Positions 24,836-35,639 of a stretch of 64,000 nt of DNA are shown piece after piece. Origin of the DNA: Sparassis latifolia (lineage: Eukaryota > Basidiomycota > Agaricomycetes > Polyporales > Sparassidaceae). The position numbers and the translations under genes were made by a program. The notes beneath the pieces were generated by a model, which was not told where the DNA came from, did no database searches, and saw only the letters and a list, made by a program, of their open reading frames with translations. Location: assembly GCA_018466975.1 (NCBI GenBank), contig CM031552.1:124001-188000 (forward strand). The letters are read 5' to 3'. Numbering within the stretch: the first letter of the stretch is position 1; every line of letters starts with the position of its first letter.

Positions 24836-27617
24836 ATGTCTCGCGAACCGTCAGAAACTCGCCCTCTACTGGAAGACAGACCTGCAACCCTCGACTCGTA
24901 TAGTGCTCTAGTCGATGGCTCGGACCACTCGCCAACTCCCATAGAATATTCTCCACCGAACAAGGTGTCCAAGGTCGACCTCGCGTGGATTCTCGCTGGT
25001 CTCTGGAGTGCAGTTTTCTTGGGCGCGTTAGATGGTGACCTTCTTGATTGTCTACTGCGTGGTGGTGACATTTAGACATACATATTCTCTCACACTCAAG
25101 GTACGATCGTTGCAACATTACTGGCACCCATTGGAAGTTACTTCAACGAGTCCAACCGTTCTTCGTATATCGGGACCTCTTACTTGCTGTCGGTATGTTG
25201 CTTCACACCACTGTATGGTACGTATACTGCTGTGGAGCGTCGGGGCTTGGGAAGTCTGCTGACAATTTCCCGCAGGGAGGCTGTCGGATATTCTCGGTCG
25301 CCGGGGAGCGATGCTGTTAGCCCTGACATTATTTGGTATGTCGCGGAGATTGAGATTTATTTCTACTTTTATCTGATGAACTCTATGCTGTTTATCAGGA
25401 TCTGGTACCTTCCTCTGTGGGTTAGCTCCTTCGATGGACGCCCTTATCGCTGCCCGTGCGATAGCAGGTATGGGAGGAGGAGGGTGGGTGTTTTTGCACG
25501 TCTTCTCCAATATCAATCAGAATTTATCGTAAATATGTTATATCAGAGTAATGACAGGTGGGCGTTGTTAGGGCCAGATGACGTCATTGCATACTGATAT
25601 TGCAAGCTTGAAGTGTCCAGTGTTGCTGTCACGGATTTGATTCCTCTGTAAGTGGCTGATTGGTGTTTTTTTTCCTGACATATGAATCTAACCATATTTT
25701 ATTTCTAGCCGGCAGCGCGGCCTGTATCAGGGAATGACCAACATGTAAGCATGACGCCCAGGATGCCTCCCGTGACTGAGATAGTTTCGTGCGACAGTCT
25801 GTTCGGATTGGGTGCAGGTTTGGGGGGACCTCTGGGAGGGTGGCTGAATGACACCTTCGGATGGTGAGAACATTTACCTGAATTGCTTTCGCAAGCTTAT
25901 GATCCCTTTTTGCAGGAGATCCGCGTTCCTTTTGCAGGTAGGACCATCATTATCACGAGTGATTACTGTTTCAGGAAGCTAACAGGTCACTCCTTGCAGA
26001 TGCCTATTCTGATTTTCTCCTTCCTGCTCGTCACCGCGAAGGTCCGCATCAAGTTGCCCGACGAAGTCCAGAATCAGAGTGTACGCGCCAAATTGCGACG
26101 GATTGACGTTTTCGGTTCTTTGACCCTCGTCGGAACCGTCGGCTGTCTGCTGCTTGGCCTCAGCTTGAAGTCTACGGAGGAGCTTCCATGGTCGCACCCG
26201 CTAATCTGGGGTCTGCTGGCTGCGAGCGTCGTATGGTGTGCGCTGTTCATCCTTGTGGAGACCCGTTTCTCGCCCTATCCTGTCATGCCCATGAGGCTTG
26301 TTAAGGAGCGAACACCCCTTGCTGTATCTTTATCGTGTTTCTTCGGCAGTGTTGCCGCGTTCTCTATGGTATGTCCGGCCATTAATTGGTTCCTGTAGGG
26401 GCGCTGATGTCCTTCGATTAGTTGTATAATGTACCATTGGTCAGTTTCGCCTTATTAAGCAAGCATTTTTTCCTGACGATCCCATCTATCCAGTATTTCT
26501 CTGCCGTTAGATTAAATTCATCAACAGATGCAGGTCGGTAAATTTTTGGTTTTACTCATGTTCTGGTGGCTCATTTCATCTCACAGGATTGCACTTACTA
26601 CCCCACTCAGTACGCTTGTCCTGATGTCAAGAAATGCACTGCTTGAATTAACTCCATCCCATAGGTCGCGATATCTACGGGGAGCGTATTTGCCGGCTGG
26701 TGCGTATCGTGGATGAATGTGAGGGATGGTATTTACCGAGTCCATCAACAGGGTCATGCGCAAGACAGGAAAACTTTATATGCTCACACTCTTCTCCTCC
26801 GCTATGACGCTGGTATCATGCGGTCTTATTGTCTTCTGGAGCGATATCACGCCTGCGTTTCACTTGTGGTTTGACATTGTTCCGCAAGGTTTTGGCATGG
26901 CTAGCGTTATCACTACTACTTTGATTGTAAGTGTATGCATGACAGTGTTGAGCTCCCAGCGGCTAATTGGATACGATCTGCAGGCTATGATCGCTAGCGT
27001 ATCCCGGGAAGATGTGGCCGTAGCTACTGGCAGTATGTTTTTCTATTCCAGTTGTCGATGCATCCTAACGAATGTCAAAGTCACATACCTGTTCCGGACG
27101 ACCGGTCAAGTGCTGGGAGTCAGCTTGAGCGGTGCACTGTTGCAATCTATACTGACGAAGAAGCTCCGGGAACGTATACACGGGCCGGATGCTATGGAGG
27201 TTCGTTTACAGGCTATTGGCACCACGATGTAGACTAACTTGTTTTATTATTGTTCGTCAGATCATAGAACAGATCCGGTGAGTGTTCCGGCATTTGAACT
27301 TGGCGTGCTATAACTGAATTTGCTGCAGCCACTCGACGAGTATCATTCCCGACCTCAGTCCGCATTTACGGAAGGCGGCCGTGGATTCTTACGCCGATGC
27401 CTTACGCATCGTGTTCATTTGCCAACTCGCTGCCAACTTCTTGTGCTTCCTCTGCTGTATACCGATACAGGATAATCCTCTCCCGTGCGCATCCCCGCAT
27501 TATTCTTTCCTTGTTGCTTCCTGACCTCGATCTTCGTACAGGGGAAGTCACGAAGAGCAGGAAGCAGTATATCGTAACCGCAAGAACACTGTGAGCTCAT
27601 CAACGTCGGAAAGTTAG
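24836..27617 (+). CDS. MFS permease, DHA2 family, vacuolar basic amino acid (Vba/Fnx1)-like
   Basis: Many small exons. The first encodes a soluble acidic N-terminus with ETRPLLED, a dileucine-type signal seen in vacuolar permeases, then the first membrane span (LAWILAGLWSAVFLGALDG). Following exons give TIVATLLAPIGSYF, YLLSVCCFTPLYGRLSDILG (the loop 2-3 GRLSDxxGRR motif), RAIAGMGGGG, RQRGLYQGMTNILFGL, GLGGPLGGWLNDTFGWRSAF (antiporter-type motif C region), LYNVPLYFSAVRLNSSTDAG, LHLLPHSVAISTGSVFAGW and WVMRKTGKLY, ending in ASVSREDVAVATG, TTGQVLGVSLSGALLQ and a hydrophilic tail (SSSTSES). Family members move basic amino acids or drugs by proton antiport. One junction, between GMGGGG and VSSVAVTDLIPL near 25485-25610, does not resolve with consensus splice sites (see findings). 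Confidence 0.85.
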
Positions 27618-27772
27618 TGGCCCTCTTTCCGATGTACATCTTTGTGAGATGTGTGCAGCAAAAATAGCATAAAAATGTAACAGTACGGATATATGAATCC
27701 GCTGCGAGCAAACACATTATTAGACCTTCAACAATTTGCGGCATCCTCCACCTTAGCCTTGCTCTGTTAATG

Positions 27773-28018
27773 TTACGCCCTGGGATTCGTCTCTTCGATC
27801 CACCTCCTCGGCCGTTTTTCCACAACTGCCACGCGACGTCGGGGAACATCCTCTCCAACATCCCCGTCCGCGAAGCGGTTCTTTCCTGCGGGGCATGGCA
27901 GCACGGTGGAAGCTGAAACCGTGACCATGGACGCCAGGAAAGTGAGTGCGAACAACGAGGAGACGAAGGTGCGGCGCTGGCGATGCGTCAGCTTTAAAGC
28001 TCTCGTTGGAGACATCAT
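27773..28018 (-). CDS. Small single-span membrane protein, conserved-looking
   Basis: An 81-residue protein beginning MMSPTRALKLTHRQRRTF. A hydrophobic segment, FVSSLFALTFLASMVTVSA, is followed by STVLPCPAG, an acidic linker and a basic end, EKRPRRWIEETNP. The short positively charged head and single span would suit a mitochondrial inner-membrane or ER anchor. I do not recognise the family. An upstream ATG at about 28066 has a donor-like site but splices out of frame, so the start was set at the exon's own ATG (28018 or 28015). It is divergent from uS14m, with 261 bases between the two start codons. Confidence 0.55.
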   Translation of the reverse strand: MMSPTRALKLTHRQRRTFVSSLFALTFLASMVTVSASTVLPCPAGKNRFADGDVGEDVPRRRVAVVEKRPRRWIEETNPRA

Positions 28019-28279
28019 ACACCTGGGTAGATACAGGGTGATAAACAAGCTCAGACTCAACACGCCGTCGCACTCACCGGAGCCCATATTCCCGCCTAAT
28101 GGGTCAGGACGGTATCGTCTGGAGTACACTCAACGGCTAGGTATTATGTCGATATGAGGATGCGGTAGTGTATGAGGGCGTATGCAAAGAGGGACGATGA
28201 GTGTACTGTAAGTAGTATTTCGAGCGAGCCAGCGTCCCGCATTTTGCCGCGTCGTCACCAGATCCTGACTTCCACCACC

Positions 28280-28643
28280 ATGGGCAAAATCCGCATCCTG
28301 CGCGATATCAAGGCGCGCAACGGCGCGAACGCGAACGAAATCATCCGGCGCGCGTACCTCTACGTCGCACGCAACCAAACCTTACCCCCACAGGTGCGCT
28401 ACCAGGCACAGCTGCAGTTAAATACGTTTGGGCGATACACCCGCCCCACCACCGTCAAGAACCGCTGCAGCGAGACCGGGAGGGGACGTGGTATTATAAG
28501 CGAGTTCGCACTGTCTAGGGTGCGCTTTATGCTTTCCTCACCCCGCGTGTATTGTTCGTGCTTAGTGGGCGGCCTGGCAGTACCAATTCAGGACGAAAGC
28601 ATTGAACGGAGATTTACCTGGGGTGAAGAAGGCGTCGTGGTAA
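28280..28643 (+). CDS. MRP2: Mitochondrial ribosomal protein uS14m (MRP2)
   Basis: Two exons, 28280-28519 and 28581-28643, encode 100 residues. Seen: MGKIRILRDIKARNGANANE, then QVRYQAQLQLNTFGRYTRP and TVKNRCSETGRGRGIISEFA, with the intron after LSR and a second exon YQFRTKALNGDLPGVKKASW. The NRCSETGR/RG block and the C-terminal KKASW are diagnostic of bacterial-type uS14 without zinc. It binds 16S-like rRNA in the small mitoribosomal subunit. No separate presequence is visible; the basic N-terminus may serve for import. The acceptor at 28580 is fixed because it alone restores the conserved C-terminus. Confidence 0.95.
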
Positions 28644-29062
28644 TTCGTACCATCCTTCCTCTAGAGCTGCTTCGGTACGTCTCCGACGCTAATTATCACC
28701 TGTGCGCCCTAATCGTGGCGTAGCAAGCAAGTCGCATACACTACGGAAGCTGGTACGCGCCCAACCCAATGTCGCAGAAATTGCCGTACTTACTGGATAT
28801 TTACCCACTCAGGTGGCCACGAGTGTTGAGGTACGACAACAGCAAAGCAAGTAAATTAGTGTGTCGAAGACGCTTACATTAATATAAGCCCAAAGTTTGT
28901 CGCAGTGCTCCCTAATACGATAACAGAAAGTACGATGGTCGCATGGTGGCTCTTCTTAAGTCGAAGTGGCGTGAGTGTCCACCGTGAAATCGCCGAAACG
29001 CAGCTCCGATTCCCCTCTTTCTCTCCTCCAACGATTGGTGATGTTCAGTGTAGCCTGGTCGA
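28644..29062. other. Intergenic downstream of uS14m
   Basis: AT-richer spacer between the uS14m stop and a weak minus-strand candidate gene. Nothing recognisable was seen. Confidence 0.45.
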
Positions 29063-29368
29063 CTAAAAACCTGTGGAGCCAAATAACTTTGAGAACACCA
29101 TCTGGTGGAATAACCACTTGACTGACTTGTACCGCTGCAACCAGTTTTCAGTAATCTCCCAGTTGCCGTGGGCCAGGACGTCGTCGCCGTGAATGTTAAC
29201 TGCATTGCGGTAGTCGTGCAGGCAGTCCACAAGGTCAAATCGCCCTGCAAAGAAGTAAATTCGATGAACTCCATGATCATCAGTACGAGGACAGGTCATA
29301 CCTCGCAGGAGGATCATACGGTCGCGAAGTTCCGGATGCAGTATAGAATCGATTATGCTCTCTGCCAT
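29063..29368 (-). CDS. Possible small gene, unrecognised
   Basis: A good ATG opens MAESIIDSILHPELRDRMIL, followed by a GTATGA..TTGCAG intron of about 57 bases. After splicing the frame continues GRFDLVDCLHDYRNAVNIHG, then GNWEITENWLQRYKSVKW and FSKLFGSTGF, stopping at 29063. The amino-acid mix looks like a real soluble protein with helices, but I recognise no domain and cannot exclude a fragment. The intron is divisible by three and stop-free, so the unspliced frame is also open. Confidence 0.3.
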   Translation of the reverse strand: MAESIIDSILHPELRDRMILLRGMTCPRTDDHGVHRIYFFAGRFDLVDCLHDYRNAVNIHGDDVLAHGNWEITENWLQRYKSVKWLFHQMVFSKLFGSTGF

Positions 29369-29627
29369 GCAAGCTCAGCGTGCTAGAATACTACTTAAAA
29401 TGGAGTGACTTGCCGTGAGGGACAGTCCTGAAAGGCCGGATTATGTATGTCGTGAGAACCACGATATTCTCCCATGAAGTGATGGTTACCTCTGCACCAG
29501 GGTCGGACGAAGAGACGAAGGCAGACAATATGCGCTATTGCGCTTGTAATTGTCGAGATGGTAGCTACAGGAGTCAATCATCACCTCACTCAGTGAGTAA
29601 CAAAGTCACCCTTAACAACCAAAGAGC

Positions 29628-30850
29628 TCACTGGATAAGTTTATATGCTTCAATCTTCTTGGGATCCAAGTCGTCATCTTCGGATGCTGGTTGAGATGCT
29701 GCTCGTGCTGCCGTGAACGGCGACGCACCCGCGCCAACGAGCGGAACGGAAGGAAGGCCCGGGTCGGAATTCATAGTCATAGGTGGCATGTAAGAAGGCG
29801 GATAGGATGAACCGACACCGGTGCTGCCTTGGCCAGCGAATTGACTGGAAGCATTGGCAGGAGACGAGGCAATAAACATAGGGGAACCAGAGGGACCGCG
29901 CATCAATTCAGACAATAAATTACTTTCCTGAGACGGTCTTCCAGACGAGGGATAAAGGCCATTGGGGGCGGCGGCTGAACCAGCAGAAGTCAGGGGTACA
30001 AGAACAGGTGGCGGAGGGAATGAGTCCGAGGTAGAATCACCATTGTGCTCAGACAGTCCTCGAGGCCTCTTCGATCGCAGCGAAGTAGGATCATCAGGCG
30101 ACGAGCGTTTTTGACCGACCGACGTAGAAGGACCAGCAATAGGATCAGCTTGTTTGTGACGTTGATAGCTCTCCCAAGCAGTGTCCGTCTCTGATCTGTT
30201 GATGAAATTATTGAAGTCGCTCAGATCCCAGCCGAGTTTGGGTAGGAGCCCCCCAGCTCCGTCACCGATAAACGAGCTGAGACTGCGCAGCAAATCTCGG
30301 AGGACCTGGTTCTCTTGCATAAGATCTATGTTCAGGGTTAGTGATGTGGCTCAGTGGCCTCTAAGAGATGATGTGGCGTGCTCGACAAACCTTTCAGGAT
30401 CTTCCTGAGATGTGACAAAGCCTCATCCTTGCCTCCTGAGAGGATCTCAACAGTGGCTTCGAGATCACGTATCTGAAGCAGCGTCAGCACGCCACAAACC
30501 CACCGGGCGGACGCTGGCGGACACTCACGCGTTGCTGCTTCCTCAGCCGAAACTCCCTCTGGGCTATGCGATTCTGATCACGTCTCGCTGCCTGTGAACT
30601 ATTCCGTATCCCAGATTATGAACGTAAGCATGATCACGTTTGTTATTGTCTGGAGCACATACTTCGGATTTTTCTTCCTGCCAGGCTTTCCTGGTGGATT
30701 GGACCCATCTCCATCATGCTGTGAACCTACGTCGGAATCCTGTCAATTGGTTTCAGCAAACCCAATCATGCTGCTGAAATACTGGGACCGGCGCGCCGAT
30801 AGTACCTCAAGTTCACCGGATACACTACGCGCTCTGTCTTGACTTGGCAT
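29628..30850 (-). CDS. AP-1/Yap-like bZIP transcription factor
   Basis: About 320 residues from five exons. Exon 1 (30850 down to about 30806) encodes MPSQDRARSVSGELE. The second gives GSNPPGKPGRKKNP. After splicing comes the basic region SQAARRDQNRIAQREFRLRK, with the fungal NxxAQRxFR signature of Pap1/Yap proteins. The leucine zipper follows as IRDLEATVEILSGG and HLRKILKENQVLRDLLRSL. The rest is Ser/Pro/Gly-rich and disordered, ending DPKKIEAYKLIQ. I see no obvious Cys-rich redox domain at the C-terminus, so it may not be the oxidative-stress sensor itself. A nuclear role is expected. The acceptor giving NSQAARR was chosen because it alone keeps the basic region in frame. Confidence 0.88.
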
Positions 30851-32391
30851 GTACGACTTGTCACACGAATACTGGGCGCGAGTAGTAAGTCGGAACCGCG
30901 AATGTTATGTCCAGGAGTTTATCCTTGCGTTGTTGGTGAGTGTTCAAGGATTACTTCACCCGGCAGCTCCGGCTTTCAACAATGCGTTGACTGCCGGTGC
31001 TGTTCACGTGAGCCGCCCTTCCCCACGTGGTTTTAGGCGCCGATTCTGATGTTCAAACCTCTACAAAGTGGACGCGTCTTCCTTGAAGCTTGAGGGAGCA
31101 CAACCGCAAAATATCATTCACAAGGCACGACACAGCGGTACGCATCAGTATCATTTGTTTTGCGATCTCTAGCCGATTTTACTGCCTTTCCTTCCTCGAT
31201 ATATCAAAAAACAAATTGCGGCCGCCTCAGATCTCAGTATTTCTTATGTTCTTATGTCACGCAACGCCGGCGCTGAATCCCATCACTGTCGCGGCGCATT
31301 CTATGGTCTCATGCGCTCGCCTGAGAATTTTCTGTCATTTGGTCAGGCTTTGAGGAGTGATCGTCGTAGGACGTGTTTCCATTGAACACACTGGATTATC
31401 CACCAAGCCCCAGCCATTCTCCTGGTCTTCACCGCCGTCGATGAGCAGTAGGTGATTTGACGTATTTTGCGCATAAACATTGGGCAGCTCTGACCACCCG
31501 TCCGGACTCCGGGTCCGGAGTAAGTACATAGTTGAGTGAGACGCCAAAATCGGATATCATCCACGAGACCTGGTTACTCACTTCTCTCCGCAGTTCAACC
31601 TCTTTGCAGTCCTGTTTCAGGTGAAAGCTACAGTACAATTTTCCGAGGATCGGCCTGGACGGAAGACTTAATCGACATCCTCCGAACATCGTCGAAGCCC
31701 TTCCGTCAGCGGAATGGCCTTGCCGGAATCCGTAGACGACACACGCTATTTAACGTTCAACGTTCATCACCGATGAGGTGCTGTCGAGGTGAGGATTGTC
31801 GTCATCTGTCCCCCAGGTCGCCAGCTTTCAATCTGTCTCTTTTTGCGTGGCTGAGTTGCTTCACTTCCGGTGATTGCCTGTGAAATTATGTTTCAGACTT
31901 CCGCATTGATCTTGGGACCATCGATAAGCCACAGCGACTTGGCCAATACGGGAACTTGCTCTCCGTCTTTTGTGCATTGGGCAGATTTTGCTCATGCACT
32001 GGTTCATGATCTCGGCGCCAGAAGGTTTCATCCGCCACCTAATCGGCTCTTCGGCGTGTCTCGAGTCGTCCTCAAGGGATCTACTTTTCCCGTCTCCTGC
32101 ACTGTGGTGATCTTTGTGACCCCCGGCCAATGAGCGCAGTTGTTCTTCCTCTCCGACCACGCGAGTTAGCCTTAGCCTGGCTCTAATCAGATCGAGAAGA
32201 TCAATCGTCGCGCTGCTGCTGACATACTTGCTATCTGGTCCCTGCCTCCCATATGACTATAGAGGGTTTTTAGGACTACAAGTTGCACTATATGGAACAT
32301 ACAGCCGAAAGCTTAACGAAGGTGCCGCCGCGGACAGATCTCACAGCTCTTTATCAAGTGAATCCCCCTCATCCGCCGCATACTCTACAAC
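30851..32391. other. 1.5-kb intergenic with bZIP promoter, weak minus-strand frames
   Basis: The left end holds the bZIP promoter, with two CACGTG cores. Between 31700 and 31335 minus-strand frames such as SELPNVYAQNTSNHLLLIDG and VSLNYVLTPDPESGRVVR look protein-like, but they lie in different frames and I found no start or splice set. No gene is called. Confidence 0.4.
31015..31029. promoter_or_regulatory. Pair of CACGTG E-boxes upstream of bZIP gene
   Basis: Two CACGTG cores at 31015-31020 and 31024-31029, 9 bases apart start to start, about 165 bases before the bZIP start codon. Close pairs are less likely by chance than single sites. Function is inferred. Confidence 0.35.
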
Positions 32392-33147
32392 ATGGCGAAC
32401 ACGGACGTGATTTTACAGTTCCTCTACCCCTCCGATGACAATCATGATATGCGAACATTTCAAGCCAAACAAATGGTTGAAGGATCCACGGAGATGGTGG
32501 AAATGTACAAGGTCTGCTCATTCAGCGCTCACCAACAGCTGGTCTTATTGCCTCGCTCCCACCAGTTTCACCATCCTGCAACTGGCTCTACATCCGGCGT
32601 TACTTCCTTTCAGCGCAAAAATCTGAACACACAGCGGTGGGAGAACGCCGGCCAGATCGAGTGGATGTCGGACTCCAGCGCAAATGTCTACTTTGGCATT
32701 GAGCGGGTACTGCGTTGAATTATATGCGCTGCTTTGCGCCGCTAAACGGTGGACACACACAGGTCTCCGCGAGAGAGCTTCGGCGTTCCAAGAAGACGTC
32801 GAGCAAGTGAGTGGCAGGCTCATTGGGAAAATGCCAATGATCTTGACCGCGGCGCATTAAATGTTCATCTAGATCACGTCGGTTCAAGGTCGCCGGTTCA
32901 GAGTATAAATGGAAGATTGCAGAGAACGGGGTTGATCTCTTTGTGAGTCTCTGCGCCTCTTAGCTTTGCTCGCTTGATAATGACATACCCGCGGCGAAAG
33001 TGCGTCAGTACTCGCGGCAAGACAGTCGCTGTCTGGTCGCAAGAAACACAGGTGCTCCGTGTCACAGAGCGAGCTGAAGGTTTCTTGGATCGAGTGGTTG
33101 TCACTTGCCTTCTGAACTTGTGGATGAAGAATCTGAATATCTGGTAG
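32392..33147 (+). CDS. DUF6593 domain protein (copy 1)
   Basis: The first exon begins MANTDVILQFLYPSDDNHDM. After at least one intron the frame reads GVTSFQRKNLNTQRWENAGQ, then IEWMSDSSANVYFG. Three further exons give VSARELRRSKKTSSK, RRFKVAGSEYKWKIAENG and STRGKTVAVWSQ, ending at a TAG at 33147. The order (Thr/Val strand, IEW, FKV..G.EYKWK, then VAxW) matches the beta-rich DUF6593 family, which is expanded in Agaricomycetes and has no known function. The first internal intron border (about 32510-32600) is unsure. No signal peptide or membrane span is seen. A second family member lies at 42423-43241 on the other strand. Confidence 0.65.
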
Positions 33148-33312
33148 GAATGCATGTTATCTTTCGCCACGCAGCAAGTGTGAATGGTTATGATATGGTG
33201 GCTCTATTATGAATAACGTCACCCGTAGTGAATAATATACACGTGCGCATAGCATCGCATAGCGGCAGATACAAGCCAAAACGCTCAACAAGAAGGCATG
33301 AACAACACAAGG

Positions 33313-33624
33313 TCACCGTGCCTCGAATTGAACCACTGCGAACCAAAGCGCTATAAGACAGAGACTCAAGAGTGTTTCAAGGCGAATAACGCACTCCTTT
33401 TTGTTCTCTTCTTGTACATTATTCGGTGCCCGCACTCCCTACAACGGATGGGCTCCCGTGATTTGATCTCGTTTTTGGCCCCACAATCTGCGCCCACATG
33501 AATTTACCTTGCAATACAAAATTTGGCCTGACTTACCTGCGCAGAGGTACTCCATCTCCTGTCTTTGAGGTAGCATGTAAATAGGACCTCCTTGTGGAGC
33601 GTTTCCTCCTTGCTGAGAACTCAT
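33313..33624 (-). CDS. RPB12: RNA polymerase I/II/III shared subunit Rpb12 (ABC10-alpha)
   Basis: Three exons, 33624-33537, 33487-33395 and 33335-33313, give 67 residues, the expected size. Seen: a disordered head, then [13 protein letters not shown] and [18 protein letters not shown], with the last exon supplying MVQFEAR. The two CxxC pairs (CADC and CREC) bind the structural zinc. The C-terminal tail is nearly invariant in eukaryotes, which fixes the 23-base last exon. The protein is a core assembly subunit of all three nuclear RNA polymerases. Confidence 0.96.
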
Positions 33625-34323
33625 GGTTGTGAAGGAAAAGTCACGGTGTACATCTGTTTGGCCACATCGTGGCTACGGAATATTCTGCAGTTTCCGCGGT
33701 TGCCTGTTTCACGTTTACATGTCTCATTTTGAAGTTGCTACGCTCACGTCATGTCGGAGGGTAGAGACCAAAACCATGCTGTAAATCGTGATGCGGCTGT
33801 CGTTTGGTGTTTCCGCGTCAGCGATCTTGCAATTGTGCTGGCTGCTCCTGCCACGCTCGATGCGCCAAGGTCATTCCTGGTGGCATGCCATACAGATAGC
33901 TGCTTGTTGCTCGACGACCTCACATCGAGCCTCAATCAACACGTCATGTCCGTGTTTGTTTTATCGGCGATAGCAAAGTAGTACTTGTCAGCGTTCATAT
34001 CAGGCGCCAATCTCGGGAGCTGCAGCGGTCGTCGTTGGCAACATAACCTGAGAGGTACGACGGAGAAATTGCGGTTGTCAGCTGCGGGGGGCTGCGGGGA
34101 CGAGAGGACGGGCAGGCGTCGCGGTTTAATCAAGGCGGACACGCATCTCCTTGTCGACAACCGTTCTTATTGATCGTCTCAGCGACCGCGCAATCAGTGA
34201 CAACACGGTTCAATGGCGCTCGATATCCGCATTCCCTGACAACAGACCCGTTTCCAAGGCATTCTTTTGTCGTTATAATAGATCCTTCTCCCCTCGGAGG
34301 CGCGGTCGTCCCCGCCGTACGCC
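33625..34323. other. Divergent promoter region, Rpb12 and 34324 gene
   Basis: About 700 bases between two divergent start codons. Short frames on both strands (for example 33751-33981 plus) have no recognisable content and no matching splice sites. No tRNA-like fold was evident by eye. Confidence 0.45.
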
Positions 34324-35270
34324 ATGAACACTCTCCCTTCCTTCGTAGAGCTCATGGCGTCCTTAGGTCTCGACAACTGTCCCACCACCCCAGCTGGAGG
34401 GTCAGCGTGCCATCATTCTCGTTCTTCTTCTCGCTCTTCTACCAGTTCTCTGCATTCCGAAGCATCCAGTTCTGTAGCAACACCACCGCCTTCGACTATT
34501 TATTTCAATGCGTCTCCAGCTATTTTGGTTTCCAGCCATGACGGGCCTTCTGCTTATCGCGAGCGGGAACGGGAGAGGCGTCGATCGCCCGGCTATGCTG
34601 TGCGGTATGCGCCATACGGTCCATCCATCGTACGTCGCAGACTTGTCTGATAATCCGAGGCCGAATTGACGTGTACCACAGTCCCATACCAGGAAGGGAA
34701 GTGCGTCCAATATAACGGATGACGAACTATCTCAGGAACGACATATCCGAGTAAGTCATTAAATCTCTTGGGCTCATCACTTGTGGTCTCATACGGTCTG
34801 TCCAGCCTTTCTCCCCTGCTTATCTTTCCTCCCCGTCGCATGTAGTTGGCCGCAGGGCTTCCTCATGGACCCTCAGAAGTACATCCAAGCGTCCAGATAA
34901 GTTAGCTCTATCCGATACGGACCTTACTGCGAACACCCCCATCTCCACGCTCGTGCGCCGGAAGACACCGCAGGCATCCCCTACGTCCCCCACTTTCGCG
35001 CATCGCACCAAGAGACGCTCTTGTAGCCCGGCTTTTCCGATGTCAATCCCATCATTGCCTCATGTCTTTCCTCCCTCACCCACAGCCAATGGTTTCGACT
35101 CCGATCCTGAGGATGACGACATGGAAGTGACCCCGAAAACGTCGTCATATAACGCGACACGTCCTCACAATTCTCGACCGATGTATGACGATTGCGGCGT
35201 CCGTATCTCTGCCCTCTCCCGTCCAGGTGGACTGGAAAGTCAGCAGAATTGCATGGCGCCGGTATCGTGA
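34324..35270 (+). CDS. Unrecognised Ser/Arg-rich protein
   Basis: Three exons are inferred. The first begins MNTLPSFVELMASLGLDN and carries a Ser-rich stretch and a RERERERRR run, ending RYAPYGPSI at a GTACGT donor. A short second exon reads SHTRKGSASNITDDELSQ, then ERHIR. The third starts PFSPAYLSSPSHVVGRRASS and continues through KTPQASPTSPTF and an acidic DSDPEDDDMEV to a stop at 35270. The splice borders keep one frame throughout, which supports the model. It is largely disordered, with many possible phosphorylation and basic sites, as in regulatory or nuclear proteins. No domain is recognised. A longer plus-strand reading into 35590-35950 is rejected because that DNA encodes GPATCH11 on the minus strand. 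Confidence 0.6.
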
Positions 35271-35639
35271 AGAATGGACTCCTTGACTGTAGCTGATTTA
35301 TTATTAAGTCTCTCACCGCTGTACGAATCACTTCAAATTTTTCCTGCTTTTATGGGTCCGGTTGGTCACCGCTCATTACCCCTCTTCCGTGATACCAGTG
35401 CCTTGATGGCTTAACCATCGTCGCTCGCTCACTGTCAGTAGAAACTTTTTGCTTCCGCGTGCTATCCTGCTGTTCCTCTTGTTTACCCCACACACTCCCT
35501 TGTGGACGGACCCTGCCTGGTTGATAGTCGGATTCCCGTGTGTACATCGTCTACAGGTAGCGTACATTCCTACTCGACCTCGCGTTCTCTATGGTATTTT
35601 CATCGGACTCAATGAGATGGACATCCGTAATCATACTAT
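35271..35639. other. Convergent spacer
   Basis: About 370 bases between the 3' ends of the 34324 gene (+) and GPATCH11 (-). No gene is seen; both transcripts probably terminate here. Confidence 0.5.
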
